The translations under genes and the position numbers were made by a program. Below are positions 33,125 to 45,500 of a stretch of DNA of 64,000 bases, one piece after another (the first letter of the stretch is position 1; each line of letters begins with the position of its first letter). The notes beneath the pieces are model-generated. The model was given only the letters and a program-made list of their open reading frames with translations. It did not search any database and was not told where the DNA came from. The stretch comes from Monodelphis domestica (lineage: Eukaryota > Chordata > Mammalia > Didelphimorphia > Didelphidae). The stretch lies in assembly GCF_027887165.1 (NCBI RefSeq), contig NC_077232.1, positions 16,255,755 to 16,319,754 on the forward strand, read 5' to 3'.

Positions 33125-34504
33125 AAAAACGAATTACATAAACTATTTCTCTCTATTTGAAAGGTTAAAAAAACTCTGGGATATCTTTCTAACATTCTAT
33201 CTGTTTTGTATTAAGTTGCTAAGTGTGAGTACTGAGTCTTTGTTGAGAGGAAAATCTGAGGTTTTGCAAGTGAGATGACTGAAAATCATGGAACTAAGGT
33301 GAGGGGTTACAGAATCCAGCATCAGAGAAACATATGGACAGAGCATACACTCAGGCTTTTCTGCTTCTGACCATGAAGCTTTGAGCCATGAATTATCCTT
33401 GTCAGAAAAAGAATAATTCCGTCTAGATTCCCTGAGACTGATCTGTGACAAACAGCGCCCCTTGCCTCTATGGCAAAGTGACCCAAGATGAAGGCATTGG
33501 CTAAATGTGGCTTACCTCCTGGGTGTTTCAGAGAACAATGCCTAGGACACTGTAGGAAGCTGACTTTGAGCACAGAGAATTCAGTCTGTTCCTTACACCA
33601 CATTGAAAGTGACTGAGATAAGCAGGTACAACAAGCTCCCCTTGAGAATGGAAATGTTGAGACTCAGGTGGTTTTAACACTAATCTCATTCTAGGACTAG
33701 AAATGTGGTCCCTGACTTCATTCTGGGATTCCGCTCCTTTCCATCATTACACAGTTCTAGGAGGACTACAGAGTAAGAATGGCCTTTAGTGCCCAAACTC
33801 TCTGCATGGCACACCAAAGTGTAATTGCTCTTCTTCTCTCAGTCTAGATCATAAGGAAATTGACAGCAGCTGAGGAAAAGCAATGACCTTCCCCAATATG
33901 CCCTGGTCGTTTCTCTTCCACATATCTCATGCACAATGTGAGATCTACTGCTTGAGATCTGCCTGCCCGTTTCACTGTAACCTCTAGAGTTCCTGCTTCG
34001 TAATTAACAAGCTCCCATTCATATGAGCCCTCGACTCTCAGAATCTGAGCATTTCTAGCAGGGACATGATTTCTTCCAGATGACAGTCAATGCACGGTCA
34101 TTCTTTCAAAATTTGATGTATCTCTGCTCATACCCCCATGAAACAAGGACCCTGGAAAGGAAGTTTAAACACTCCTCCTCGTTGACACTTCCAGACAATA
34201 TCTTTGCCTCCATCACTCAACAATCTCTCTGCCTTTGAGGTTCATTATCAGAATGGATCAACCATTAAAGATCCTGATAGTTGATATCTGAGTTCATTTT
34301 GCAAGGAATTCTGTACATGGATCACAATCCACCTCATCCACAATTCCTGCCATTATTTACGCAAAAGGACTTCAACCTTCATCTTGAAGTTCCCTCAAAT
34401 ATATTAATTAATCTTCCGGTTCTCTAAATTTCTCAGCTGTCACAATGGACTTCTCCACTCTACTTCGGCTACATACAAGATTGTTCATGCCTCATGCCCA
34501 TCAA

Positions 34505-34660
34505 GGCAAGTCACTTAGGATCTGTTTGCCTCAGTTTACTCATATTTACTGCACCTATCTCTCACAGTTGTCATGAGAATCAAATGAGATTATAATTTTA
34601 AAGTGCTTAGCACAGTACCTGGCAAATGGTAGGTTTTACATAAATATAAATAAATAGATA
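34505..34660 (+). repeat. MIR SINE fragment (unit 2)
   Basis: Orthologous to the MIR at 19190-19362. Followed by an A/T-rich TTAATTTAAT tract (34665-34755). Confidence 0.75.
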
Positions 34661-35280
34661 TTTTGAAATATTAATTTTTTATTATTTTTAATTTAATTAA
34701 TTTAAGTTTATTGTTTTTAATTTAATTAATTTTAAAATTAAATAAATAAATTGTCATAGTGGGTAGCAGAGAAAACTAGAGCAAATACATTTTGTCTAGA
34801 ATTTCTCTATCTTGTCTCAGATATTGTTTGCATTCTACACCCCCCCATATCAGTGACATTATTTACTGCTGACGTAGTAAGGAGAGTCCTATTTTTTAGG
34901 GTGAAGTCATGAGAGATAGCTAGCCTGAAGAAGAGCCTTTCATGTTAAAAGCTCCAGCAAGTGCCTCTGTTCAATCAAGGTATACCATATCCCCTATAGC
35001 TACTCTGTAAGCCTATGGCAACAGGCCTTATCCATTCCTGGGGATCTCTGTCAATTCACCTCCTGCTTAAATGGAAACTTATTTAAGCTTTATTCTTTTG
35101 TTCCTTTGAGGAGTCTCTGTCAGTGCAGGTCAGACTCCCTAGTTGGAGAACTCAAGAAACCTTCATTGATTCCTCTATTTGGGGTTTTGACTCAGATTTA
35201 GTTCTGGTTTATTCTGACATTAACAATTATATCAAAAACTTGTGTACTGGTTCTATTATTAAGAATTGGGGGGGGGGGGA

Positions 35281-35470
35281 GGGAAGCTGGGTAGCTCAGT
35301 GGATTGAGATTCAGGCCCAGAGATGGGAAGTCCTGGGTTCAAGTCTGACCTTAGACACTTCCTAGCTGTGTGACCCTGGGCAAGTCACTTGACCCCCATT
35401 GCCTAGCCCTTACCACTCTTCTGCCTTAGAACCAGACAGAAGGTAAGAGTTTTGTTATTTAAAAAAAAAA
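35281..35470 (+). mobile_element. Marsupial tRNA-derived SINE with internal deletion
   Basis: Preceded by a G-run (35268-35279). The ATACACAGTATTGACTCC part of the tail is missing. Confidence 0.85.
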
Positions 35471-35879
35471 TTGGACATTTGGTCGTAACCTCTTTGTATA
35501 ACATCTCTCTCCATGCCTTCTATATTCTCAACCAATATTTTACTCTCACTATTTTCTCCCAACCTTCTATCCTTCAGTAAGTTCCCAGGCTATCGTACTT
35601 TCTGTGGCTAATATCCCATCTTCCCTTCCCACCCTTATCATATTACAATAGTGTTCCCATAGCCACTGTTTCAAAAATCCATTGATTTGGTCACACACTG
35701 TTTATAGTGGACAGAAAATTTTAAAAATTGAAAAATTTGGAAAATTCCAGAAAATTTAAAAAAAAAAGTTTATAGGTTCAAACCATCCATCAAATAAGTA
35801 CAAGCTGTAATATGGCAATGTCCTCCAGCCCAATATCTGATTCGCCTTGCTTTAAGACTCAAAAAAGTCAGTTATGTTA

Positions 35880-36430
35880 TTGTTACTGAGTTTTGTCCTT
35901 TGTTTTCAAAGAGGACCAATGGCATTATGGGATGATGTCTTGACTTGTACATGAATTGGATTTAAGTGAGAAAGAGATCACAAAATTGTCAGCCTCAGTT
36001 TCTCTTCCCAACTCATCAAAGCCAATTGACAAGACAAAAGTCAAGTTGACTGGTGATGGCCTGGGATGTAGTGGATGATTTTGGCACCTTCAATGTCTGG
36101 CCAAGGTCTAAATTTTCCACATGCCTGCTTCAACCACCTTCATGGCTTTGGGAACAAATTGTTCTCATCTGCCCGTTCTGTCAAGTGCAAGTTGTCATAT
36201 ACACCCCACCCCCAACTCACTAATGGATTTGTGGTCCTTTGCTTTCCTTTGACCTGGTATAACCCATTTTTCAAGATGACTTTACCAGGATGTTGCCTAC
36301 TGTGCATGCTATAGCATCTTGGAGCCATAGGGGAGAGTTGAATGCCAGATGAACACCAAAGAAAGGGTTCAACAAGACCCCACACCAGAGGTCCTAATTC
36401 TCTTTGAACATTCATATCCTCTGAAAGACA
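35880..36430 (+). repeat. Marsupial interspersed repeat in unit 2 spacer
   Basis: Homologue of 20395-20790, longer at its 3' end. The open frames inside are not coding. Confidence 0.5.
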
Positions 36431-37056
36431 TTGCTGTATAATAACGTATTATGTGCTTTTATTATTACTCTGTTTAATATTGGTATGGTCTTACTGGGCG
36501 TTTATCAATTAAACTTTATTATATGTATGTATATATAAGAAAATCACAGTATATATAGGGTCAGCAGGGGTTCGCTTATATCTGAGGTTTCAGAAATATA
36601 CAGTAAATCTTGGAATGAATCCCCCATGGATACAGGGCCCCTACTATATTTTATTCCTATCACATCATCTTCTGTAAATCTTTTAAGTTCATCTTCTATA
36701 ACCATTCATGGCTTGCCAAGCCCCTCTTCTGGATTATTCCAATCATCCACTACCTATATTCAATCACTCTGCTAAGAAGATGTGAAGAAAGTCACCTAAA
36801 AATGCTAATGGGTCCACTATAAATTTTGCTATTCAACCTCAACTGATAAATCATTGTAGGAAGGTTTTGTCTGGTCAGTCAACTACAGTCAACTACAACT
36901 ACTTGATTACCTTCTACTGTGCATTTTTATTGTTTGTGAAAAAAATCTTTTTTTAATTTCATGAAATTGTATATATATATACCAATTGTATATATATATA
37001 TTACCAACTTGGATCATCTCTATCTATTGTGGTTATTCCCTTTAGAATTTTGTATA

Positions 37057-37149
37057 AAAGTCTGTTACATTCAATTGTGCCACAATGTATCAGTCTCTGA
37101 TACTGCCACAGACTAATACATTATAGCACAATCAAATGTAACAGACTTT
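37057..37149. repeat. 40-bp imperfect inverted repeat at L1 5' end
   Basis: Arms 37057-37096 and 37110-37149 with a 13-bp loop and a few mismatches; both arms are L1 sequence. Confidence 0.85.
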
Positions 37150-37475
37150 CTATGAGCAGCAATGCAATGACCCAAAACAATCCAGAGGAATTTGTGAGAA
37201 AGAACAATAGCCACATTCACAGTAAGAACTGTGGGAGTAGAAATGCAGGATCAATCACATGGTTTGATGGGGATATGATTAGGGTTTTGATGGTAAAAGA
37301 TCACTCCATTGCAAATATGAATAATATGGAAATGGGGTTTTAACAATGATACATGTATAATCCAGTGGAATTGCTTGTCAGTTCGGGAGGGGGAGGAGAG
37401 ATGGGTGATAAAAATCATGAATCATGTAACCATGGAAAAAATATTATAAATAAATTTTTATAAAATCATAATTTA
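37057..37475 (+). mobile_element. L1 3' end with inverted 5' start
   Basis: L1 3' UTR sequence ending in an A-rich tail. Its first 40 bases (37057-37096) are an inverted copy of 37110-37149, as expected from twin priming of an L1 insertion. Confidence 0.7.
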
Positions 37476-37516
37476 TTCCTTCTGGGAGTTTGGTTTCTAT
37501 TCTCCATTAAAATTAT

Positions 37517-37990
37517 ACTTTGAGATCATAAGGAAAAGTGTTTGTACAAAAATATTCCTAGCTGCACTCTTTGTGGTAGCAAAAAAAAATTGGAAAATGA
37601 GGGGATGCCCTTCAATTGGGGAATGGCTGAACAAATTGTGGTCTCTGTTGGTGGATGGAATACTATTGTGCTCAAAGGAATAATGACCTGGAGGGATTCC
37701 ATGTGAACTGGAAGGACCTCCAAGAATGGACGCAGACATGGATACATTGTAACACAATGAAATGTAATGAACTTTTCTACCAGTAGCAATGCAATGAATG
37801 ACCCAGGACAATCCAGAGAAACTTATGAGAAAGAAGCTATCCACCTCCAGAGAAAGAACTGTGGAACCAGAAGTGCATTAGAAAAATAAATGATAGATCA
37901 TGTAGTGCAATGGGGATGTGATTAGGGTTTTGATGTTAAAGGATCTCTCTACTGCAAATATGAATAACATGTAAATAGGTTTTGAACAAA
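37517..37990 (+). mobile_element. L1 3' fragment
   Basis: Starts near GAGATCATAAGGAAAAGTG and runs through GGAATGGCTGAACAAATTG to an AATAACATGTAAATAGG block. It is joined to a TA microsatellite at about 37989-38013. Confidence 0.7.
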
Positions 37991-38013
37991 TATATATATA
38001 TATATATATATAT

Positions 38014-38530
38014 TCTTGGTGGTTATCCTTTCCTGATTCCTGTTTGTTGTTTTTCATCAAGGCAGTTCCTGGTGAACCTGATCCAGCTACAGAGACTGTG
38101 AGATCAAGTCTGGATCCTTTTGGATCTAAAACTTTCCCTGGTCTTAGCAAAGCCTTACATAGATCTTTTCCTTAATTCTAACAAAAGGGGGAGGGGGTAT
38201 AGTTGAGGGTTTTAGTCAAGATTAGGGACTGTAGATTTAGGTTAGGGAGAAGTAAAGTAGGACATTCTCTAAGAAGAAATTCCTGTGAAGGGATTATTGG
38301 ATGTGTTGGGGATAGATGGATTAAATTTAATTTAGACAACCCCAAATTCCCTTTTCACCTTTCCCTTATTTATTAAACCCAAACAGTCCATGATTATATA
38401 TTGTCTGTGTTTATTGGCTCAGGGTCTGGCTCTGCCTGCCCTGGGCTTGTCTACCCTTCCCAAACCAGATTACTGGCCTGAAAATATCATACCTGAACCT
38501 AAAAGTTAACCCAGTTATCTCAGATAGTAT
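38014..38530. other. Unassigned insertion, possibly LTR-related
   Basis: Sequence absent from other units at the start of unit 3. It contains a purine-rich run (AAAAGGGGGAGGGGG near 38183) that could be a polypurine tract beside an LTR. No clear ends or duplication; family not recognised. Confidence 0.25.
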
Positions 38531-39305
38531 ATATAAGTGTAGAAATAGTTACAGTCACAAAATGGAGGGGTAATACAAAATGGCATCAATTAGGTCAAGA
38601 TGAAATATTCTCGCTATATTCTCTTTTCCCTCTACTGTACCAAAATCCTTTCTTACTCCCTCTGAGTCCTTACCCTTCTTCTATTGAAATCCTGTGCAAG
38701 GACCACACCTTACAGAAGGCTCGATTGCTATTGCCTTCTCCACCCAATATAATTCATCTGAGTACCTGTCACCCAACCTTCCCAAATGAAATATTAGCTT
38801 CTTTAGGGAATGGCTTATCTTTGTATCATCAACATAATAAATATGCTTAAATAGTAAACAAAGGATTATGAGTGGGAAAGTTCAGAGGGAATGCACTCTT
38901 CTTAATGACTAGACCAGACAACAGTTAAAGAATAGTAGAAGGAAAAAGGAAACTATAAGGATAATGTTGAAAGGCCTCAATGTCAGGGGAAGAAGAGGAT
39001 TTGGATGTAACTTGAGTCATAAAAAGTATAGAAAGAACCTGAGCTTAGGAATAGTGTGACCAAAATAGAGAATGAACAGTGAGACCCCAAGAGCTTTCTT
39101 TTATGAAGGCTGTCAATCACTTTTAGTAAAGGAATTATTTAAATTTCAGGGCCCCTCTCTCTGTAATGAAATTCCGCCCATCTTCTAGGAAAAGTATGTG
39201 GCTACATAGCAGTTCATCAACACAAAGTAAAGCTTCCAAACTTTAGAGGAAAAGAGGTCATGCCCTCTCTGACCAAGTGCTGCTGGGATTTCAGATGCTT
39301 ATCCT

Positions 39306-39510
39306 GGGGGAAGCTAGATGGCTTATTGGATTGAGAGTCAGACCTAGAGATGGGAGGTCCTGGGTTCAAATGTGATCTCAAACACTTCCTAGCTGTGTGA
39401 AGTTGGGCAAGTCACTTGACCCCCATTGCCTAGCCTTTACCACTTTTCTGCCTTAGAACTAATATCCAGTACTGATTACAAGATGGGAGGTAAGGATTGT
39501 TTTTTTTTTT
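39306..39510 (+). mobile_element. Marsupial tRNA-derived SINE, older copy
   Basis: Recognisable A and B boxes and tail, but with many substitutions relative to the other copies. Confidence 0.82.
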
Positions 39511-39858
39511 AATTTAACCTAAGCTTTCCTAGGCCTCAGTTTTCCCCAAAAGAGACCCACAAAACATAAGTCTATACCCATGTCCTTCTCCCTTTAGCTT
39601 TTCCTCATCTGCCAACCTGAGGAGGCAGGAGTGAAGCAGAGAAAAAAGGGAAAGCCAAATCAGCTTTTCAAAAAAAAAAAAAAGAGGGAAAGCTTGTGAT
39701 TTCATAGTGAAGTATGATTGGAACCCAAGGATTCCCTGAATTTTCAGAGGCCCTGCTTGCTTTCCCTTGCATTTAAATTGCATTCCTGCATTGGACAGAG
39801 GCAAAAGCTCCTCCAAAGACAATAAAGCTAACAAAAATTAAAATATTTAATTTACTCT

Positions 39859-40165
39859 GTATTGATTTAGAATTTTGAACCCCATAATCCCCTTTTCCTG
39901 CATCCCTGAATTTTTTTTTTGCATGATTGTATTTAAGTGGTGGTAACTCCTCCCTTTTCCTCTCTTGAATCTGTGACCAGGCTCAAGTCTGTTCTTTAGT
40001 TCTTTAGTTATTAACTAAATTTCTATTTATTTTTTATTATTTTATTATTTATTATTATATATAAAATTGTATTTATTATTAGCTGGTTACATAAATTTAT
40101 TATTATTAACTAAATATTATATTTTATAAAGTTTTATTAATGATTATAATTTTTAAAACCCACAG
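39859..40165. other. Insertion of unassigned repeat with AT-rich tail in unit 3
   Basis: Units 1, 2 and 4 are continuous here. Unit 3 has ~300 extra bases: a CCCCTTTTCCTGCATCCC block, then an AT-rich tail of TTATTA-type repeats (40020-40140). It may be an old LTR piece; not identified. Confidence 0.3.
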
Positions 40166-40661
40166 CTCTTTTCCTAAATATAAAGGAAAACTGCTCTACT
40201 TGGTAGATACCTTTGGGGCACACCAGGGACATCTCTCTCATATATACCGCATTATTTTCCTTATAATTTAAGACTATCAATGGGAAAAGAGAAGAAAATC
40301 CAATCTTTTGTGGCAGAACCACAGAATAAGAAGTGTGGACATGGTTAAGCCTTTCATTAAGACTCCCAGAAGCCCTTTGCTTCTGAAGTCCTTTACAGGC
40401 AGTCTTAGGCTTCCCAAAGCAGAACAAGTCAAGATTCTCAGCTTGGCACTACATAGAGTTGCTATACTGCTCCTTCCACATCTCACTAAACACAGGCAGA
40501 TGCCAATTTGGATGTTTTTTCACCTGGTGATTTGGGAAATCAGGAAAGTTAACCCTTGTTCTCTTTCCCAGGGACACAAAACAGCAACAGCTCATTTTTA
40601 TTATGAATGTTTCCATACTTTTTTCCAATCATTAGAATAAATTAGCAATAAATTAGAGATG

Positions 40662-41413
40662 TGTAAACCTTAAAATTTCTTAGACTTATGAATGTTGGAA
40701 ATTTCCCCATTGGGAAATTTCATACTTGAAAAATTTCCTACTGATAGTAAGAACTCTATTGGAATGTGAACCCCCTTGGCATGGGAGGATCCTTCTCCTC
40801 CCTACCTAAGACTACTTTAGGACAGAAACCTTTTGCTAAACAATGGAAAGGGCTTTGACCTATGCTTAAGCATAGAACAGGAAGTTCTTTGAGTCATGAT
40901 TGATTTTAGAATTGATACAATAGAGATACTTGGAATGACAGAACCAGGTCTTGGAACTTCCAATCTCCACCCTACTCAGTCCTAACAGGATTTAGGAAGG
41001 GCTGCAGCATAGATCAAAATTTAATTATTTGAGAATATGACCTTCAACAGACATGTGCAAAGGAAACAGACCTCTGGGCGGTCCTGGGTTAAGCTAGAGC
41101 CACCATTGGCACAGGGGAGACATTGGCAGTGATTGGTAGATGTGAGAACTGAGGGGAAGGAACTTAGATGGTTTCCTTAAAGATAGTGGGGTCTGAGGAG
41201 AAGGGGAGGAGGTTTTGCTCTGAAGGGTCTGAGAGGAGAGAGGTCCTGGAGGGAGAGCTCCTGGAGAGATCTGAGAGGAGGGCTTGCTCTGAAGGAGGCT
41301 GGAGGTGGAGGCCCCTGAGACTGTTTCTCCATTTTGGTCACGTGAGTGATAGGGACTGATCTCTTTTCTTTGCCTCAGCTATATCAGTCTTTTAAAGTGA
41401 TTTCCATATCACA
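40662..41413 (+). mobile_element. Probable solo LTR (fossil), 752 bp
   Basis: Interrupts sequence that is continuous in units 1 and 2. It starts TGTAAACC, ends TCACA and is flanked by GATG (40658-40661, 41414-41417). TG...CA ends with a 4-bp duplication suggest a class I (gammaretrovirus-like) LTR. Orientation is not certain. Confidence 0.6.
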
Positions 41414-41434
41414 GATGAGACGTATACGTAAAAT

Positions 41435-41440
41435 TTTATT
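41435..41440 (-). terminator. Putative gene 3 polyadenylation signal
   Basis: AATAAA on the minus strand, about 0.98 kb downstream of the stop. A solo LTR begins about 20 bp further downstream, close to where cleavage would occur. Confidence 0.3.
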
Positions 41441-42414
41441 AAATTAACAAATCATTATAATACATGCACATAAACTAATGTATACATATACATCATTGCA
41501 ATGCTGAATATACACATTCTAATAAATCTCTATATAAAATCCACATAGTGCCCTTGTATAGAGAGAATTTAAAAAGGGCAATATGCTTAGGTTTAATTTT
41601 TTAGAGGAATTTTTTTAAACCCACTGAGAATCTCACCAATGCAAGCTTGAACAATGCCAGTTTCCCAAAGTTTGGAACCAGAATTGCGTGAGGTTCATGT
41701 TTCCCTGGCCTTGACTGTCCTGTGGCTACCTTCTTGGAAATCTCAGGATGCAGATAGTCCATTCTCTCCACATCAAAGAAGGTGGCAGACTACGGAGCTT
41801 GGAGCCAAGATGGGGAAAGAACTGGTTCCTATTGGAAAAGATAGAATTAGGAAACAGATCTTATTATTGGCTGACTAAATGAGGCAAAAGGGATCTTTTT
41901 CTCCATCTCATTCCCAATGGGGAAGACCAATCCCCCCCCCCACCAACCACTGTCCCAAACTCTCTGCCCATCATTGGATTAACCTTCCTTTCTTCTTATC
42001 GCTTCTCTTCTGACATGTAACCATCCTATGTAGTATTCTCTATATCTGTATGTATCTTTCTTGTCATAGAGATGAGGATATAGGCAGTGCTCCCATTACC
42101 AGAGAACTACCACCAATATAAGTTAGGACCTCCTCTCCAATTTGTAAAGGGAATTGTCCAGAGTCCTGGAAAGGTAAATGACTTGTCCATAATTATAGAA
42201 CCAACCAGCAAGAGAGATAAGACTTGAATCCAGGTCTCCCTAAGTTTCAAAAGCCTACTCTCTATCCTGTAGGCCAATCTGCCTCTAGCCTCCAATCCCT
42301 TAAATGGACTAAAAAGCTTCCTTGAGATCAAAAACCTAAAGCTACAGAGCCATCTGCCCTGAGTCAATTGTCCAGGGTCACTAAGTAGATGGCATCAAGT
42401 CTGCTTACCAAGAT

Positions 42415-42589
42415 TCAGTATCTGTTCTGAAGAGATTTTATGCCTTGCTCCACCAACATCCCAGGGAAGTCTCTATTCCAATAGGAGGGAACAGAAACAC
42501 TACTCCGCATTTTTATGCCATTCAGTGTTGGGGCTTCCTGAGGCGGCAGAACACGAACAGGATCATTTAATTTTGGCAAGAATAGTTTC
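42415..42589 (-). CDS. OOSP2-like: Gene 3 exon 4 (tail and stop)
   Basis: 175 nt after a CATGTTTAG acceptor, ending NRY-TGA. The tail shares the PxPQE and SYW positions with gene 1 but is otherwise strongly diverged and more basic. Confidence 0.78.
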
Positions 42590-45500
42590 CTAAACATGGG
42601 AAAATCAGTTTCCTCAGATTATGCACAAGCCAGGAAAAATACAGCAAGTGACTACTATTATATACATGTCCTGGGATAAAAATAAAGAGGAAAAGAAAAC
42701 ATTTCTGAGTTATGTGAAATAGATAAAGAGTATCGTTTTGTGAGAGGTTGGCGGTATCTAGTAGCACTTCCTATAGAGACAATTGAGCACAACTTTGAAG
42801 GAAATTAAAGCTTTCCACAAGCATAATTGAGGAAGGAGTAGGTTCCTGGCAGAGTCAGAGGATAGGATTTATAAGGGAAGGAAGGAAAATTTCTGGTCTA
42901 CTTGATGGGGAAATAAATTATAATAAAGACCAGAAAATGAGTTGAGGTTAAGCCTGGAAGAGCTTTGAACTCCAAAAAGCTATTGCATGTTTGGAAATGT
43001 GGTCATATTTTATTATTCCTCAGGAGAATGATTCAGCCTTTATTCTAGTTCTCAGCCTAAAATTCTTCATGGATGCCAAAACTGGCCACTGAACATTGGG
43101 CCACTCTTGCTATGTCATCAAATAGAAGATCAGACATTTCCCAAATATTTGAAACATAAAAGGCCCTGGAACATTTTTCCAAAGCGGGAGATAGAAAAAA
43201 GCCTTGAAAAAGAAGACTATCTCCAGTAGCAAGCAAGGGCCTTGCACATTAGAACTTAATAAATACTTTATTTTACGGGGGATACGAAAGACAAGGGGAT
43301 TAAAGTACTCCATTCTGCGGCAAATGAAATAGATTTTCCTTCCCCAAATTTTCTCATTTCTGCTTTCAAATCCAGGACTTCTCTGTGATATCATCATGCC
43401 TCTCTACTGTCAATCCTACACATATTAATGATTATTGGGGAAACATTAACTAATAAACAAGAGGATGGCGTAGTCAAGATGGCTTTTAATAGTGTAAGGA
43501 GATTAGTTAGACATTAAGGAGAACTCCAAAAAATAAACAAACAAAAGCTAGAATACTTACTTGAACACTGTGCAGAACAAGGGAAATGTTAGTGCCGGAA
43601 AGGGATTTGTTGGCTTATAATAGAGTGTGGTTTTATAGAGTACAAGTGTTTGAAAAGCCTAGAACAGAGAGAAACCATTTAGATTAAGATTGCAAAATGT
43701 TATTTCTCCTGCCCCTGACCCCATTCTCCTCCCAATTTACCTTGTATTTAACACACCTTCCCGCATAATTTATTTTCATCTTTACCCTATAATCTACTTG
43801 CCTATTTATGAAGTGGGCTAGAATTCCCCCAGCCTTAAAAAGCTTTTGACCATCCCCTTCAAAGTATACTATAGTTGTGTCTCCTGTTATATACTCATTT
43901 CTCATTTCTTCCCTTCTCGACACCTTGAAATATAGCATCTACCCTACCATTCATCCCAAACTGATTTTCTCCAAGGTTACAAAATGATGCAGTAGTTACC
44001 AATACACGTTCTTCTTCAGTCCTTCCTGATCACTGTAGTGTGTGACCCAGTTGACAAAATAGGGTTTCTTACCTGGCTCTTCATGGTGTTGCCTTTGCTG
44101 CTGCTTCTACTACTATCCAGCTATTTTTCCTCAGTCTCCTTTGAAAGATCCTATGATTGTAGTCCAAAACTGAGACTGATCTTCTCCCCAACCTATACCA
44201 GCTCCCATTGGTTCAACCTTCTCAAAAGATTTGCTTCTAGGGGGCAGCTGGGTAGCTCAGTGGATTGAGAGTCAGGCCTAGAGACGGGAGGTCCTATGTT
44301 CAAATCTGACCACAGCCACTTCCTAGCTGTGTGACCCTGGGCAAGTCACTTGATCCCCATTGCCTAGCCCTTACCACTCTTCTGCCTTGGAGCCAATACA
44401 CAGTATTGACTCCAAGATGGAAGGTAAGGGTTTAAAAAAAAAAATTTGCTTCTAGTGTCTGTTTCCAACTCTTATCCCTCTCCTGCACTCTAGACCCACT
44501 CCTTTAAAATGTCTCTACATTACCATCCTTTCCAACTCCACCTTCCAAAATAGAACACCTAGATTTCCCAGGAAGCCATCCTTCTTCCTAATTCTCTCTT
44601 CCTGTTGTAGGCATCACCCTCTTTTGGAATATACAGACTTGAAATCTCCCTTTCTTTTTGACATTTACTGTTGCTTTCTGTCATGTCAAATATTAGCGAG
44701 TCTCTTAAGACATCATCCCTCTGTCCCTTCTACCCCACTCATAAGGCCCTGTTCCAACCTCTGCCCAGACTGCTCAAAATATGTCTCACCCAGATTCATG
44801 CTTCTCCTTTCACAGTTGTCAAATTGAAATGCTGAAACCATGGCTCTGGCCACACTCCTTCAATATTCAAGAAGGTTCAATAGCTCCCTCTTGCTTTATG
44901 GATCAAATATAAACATTTTTCCCTAACTCATAAAGCACTTAATGGTCTAGTTCCCTTAAACCAAGAGTGCCATTCCACTCAAATTTATTGCTGATTTTTC
45001 TTCTTGCTATACCTACAATCCTATACTACCTTGCCCTCTTCTTCTTGACCATAAATTACATTTGTGTAGGCTATCCCAAGGCCCAGAAAAGTCTTCCTCT
45101 TCACAGAATCCTTGGCTTCTTTCAAAACTCTGTTGATTCTTAGTAAGACTACCTAATCCCTACATCCCTCATATCATGTATTTCTATTTATTTTTTATTC
45201 CCCCTGAATACAATTTACTTAAAAGGTAAGAAATAAACATGTTTGTCTTTGTATCTCCAGCATCGTGCTAGGAATGTAATAATCAGAGCTTAATAACTTC
45301 TGAGTTATTAATTAATTTCATAAAAATGAGGGGAGATCTCCCATCTGCAAACCCCTCATTTCAGAGTATGAAGGCAATAGAACAAATGCCTTTGACTCAA
45401 AGGCAGACAAGCAGCTTCTGAAACCAGCTTTCTGAACACTAAGTCCCTCCACTCCTGAGAAATGAGTTAGTGATAAGGGTATTGGGAACATAGGGATTCA

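Larger units (their letters stand above)
23625..36920. repeat. Tandem segmental unit 2 (contains gene 2)
   Basis: Begins near the block matching 6960-7015 of unit 1 (CTTAAAATATGC) and ends in a block shared with unit 3 (about 54050-54225). Several stretches are nearly identical to unit 3, notably 30930-31090 and 34100-34520. Confidence 0.75.

Noticed and set aside
34100-34500. Strongly conserved block between units 2 and 3 that might be a hidden exon or enhancer
   Set aside because: No consistent reading frame across both copies; the similarity is better explained by recent duplication or conversion.
41168-41359. Arg/Glu-rich open frame with GGAG repeats
   Set aside because: It lies inside the LTR-like insertion of unit 3; composition reflects a purine-rich LTR segment.
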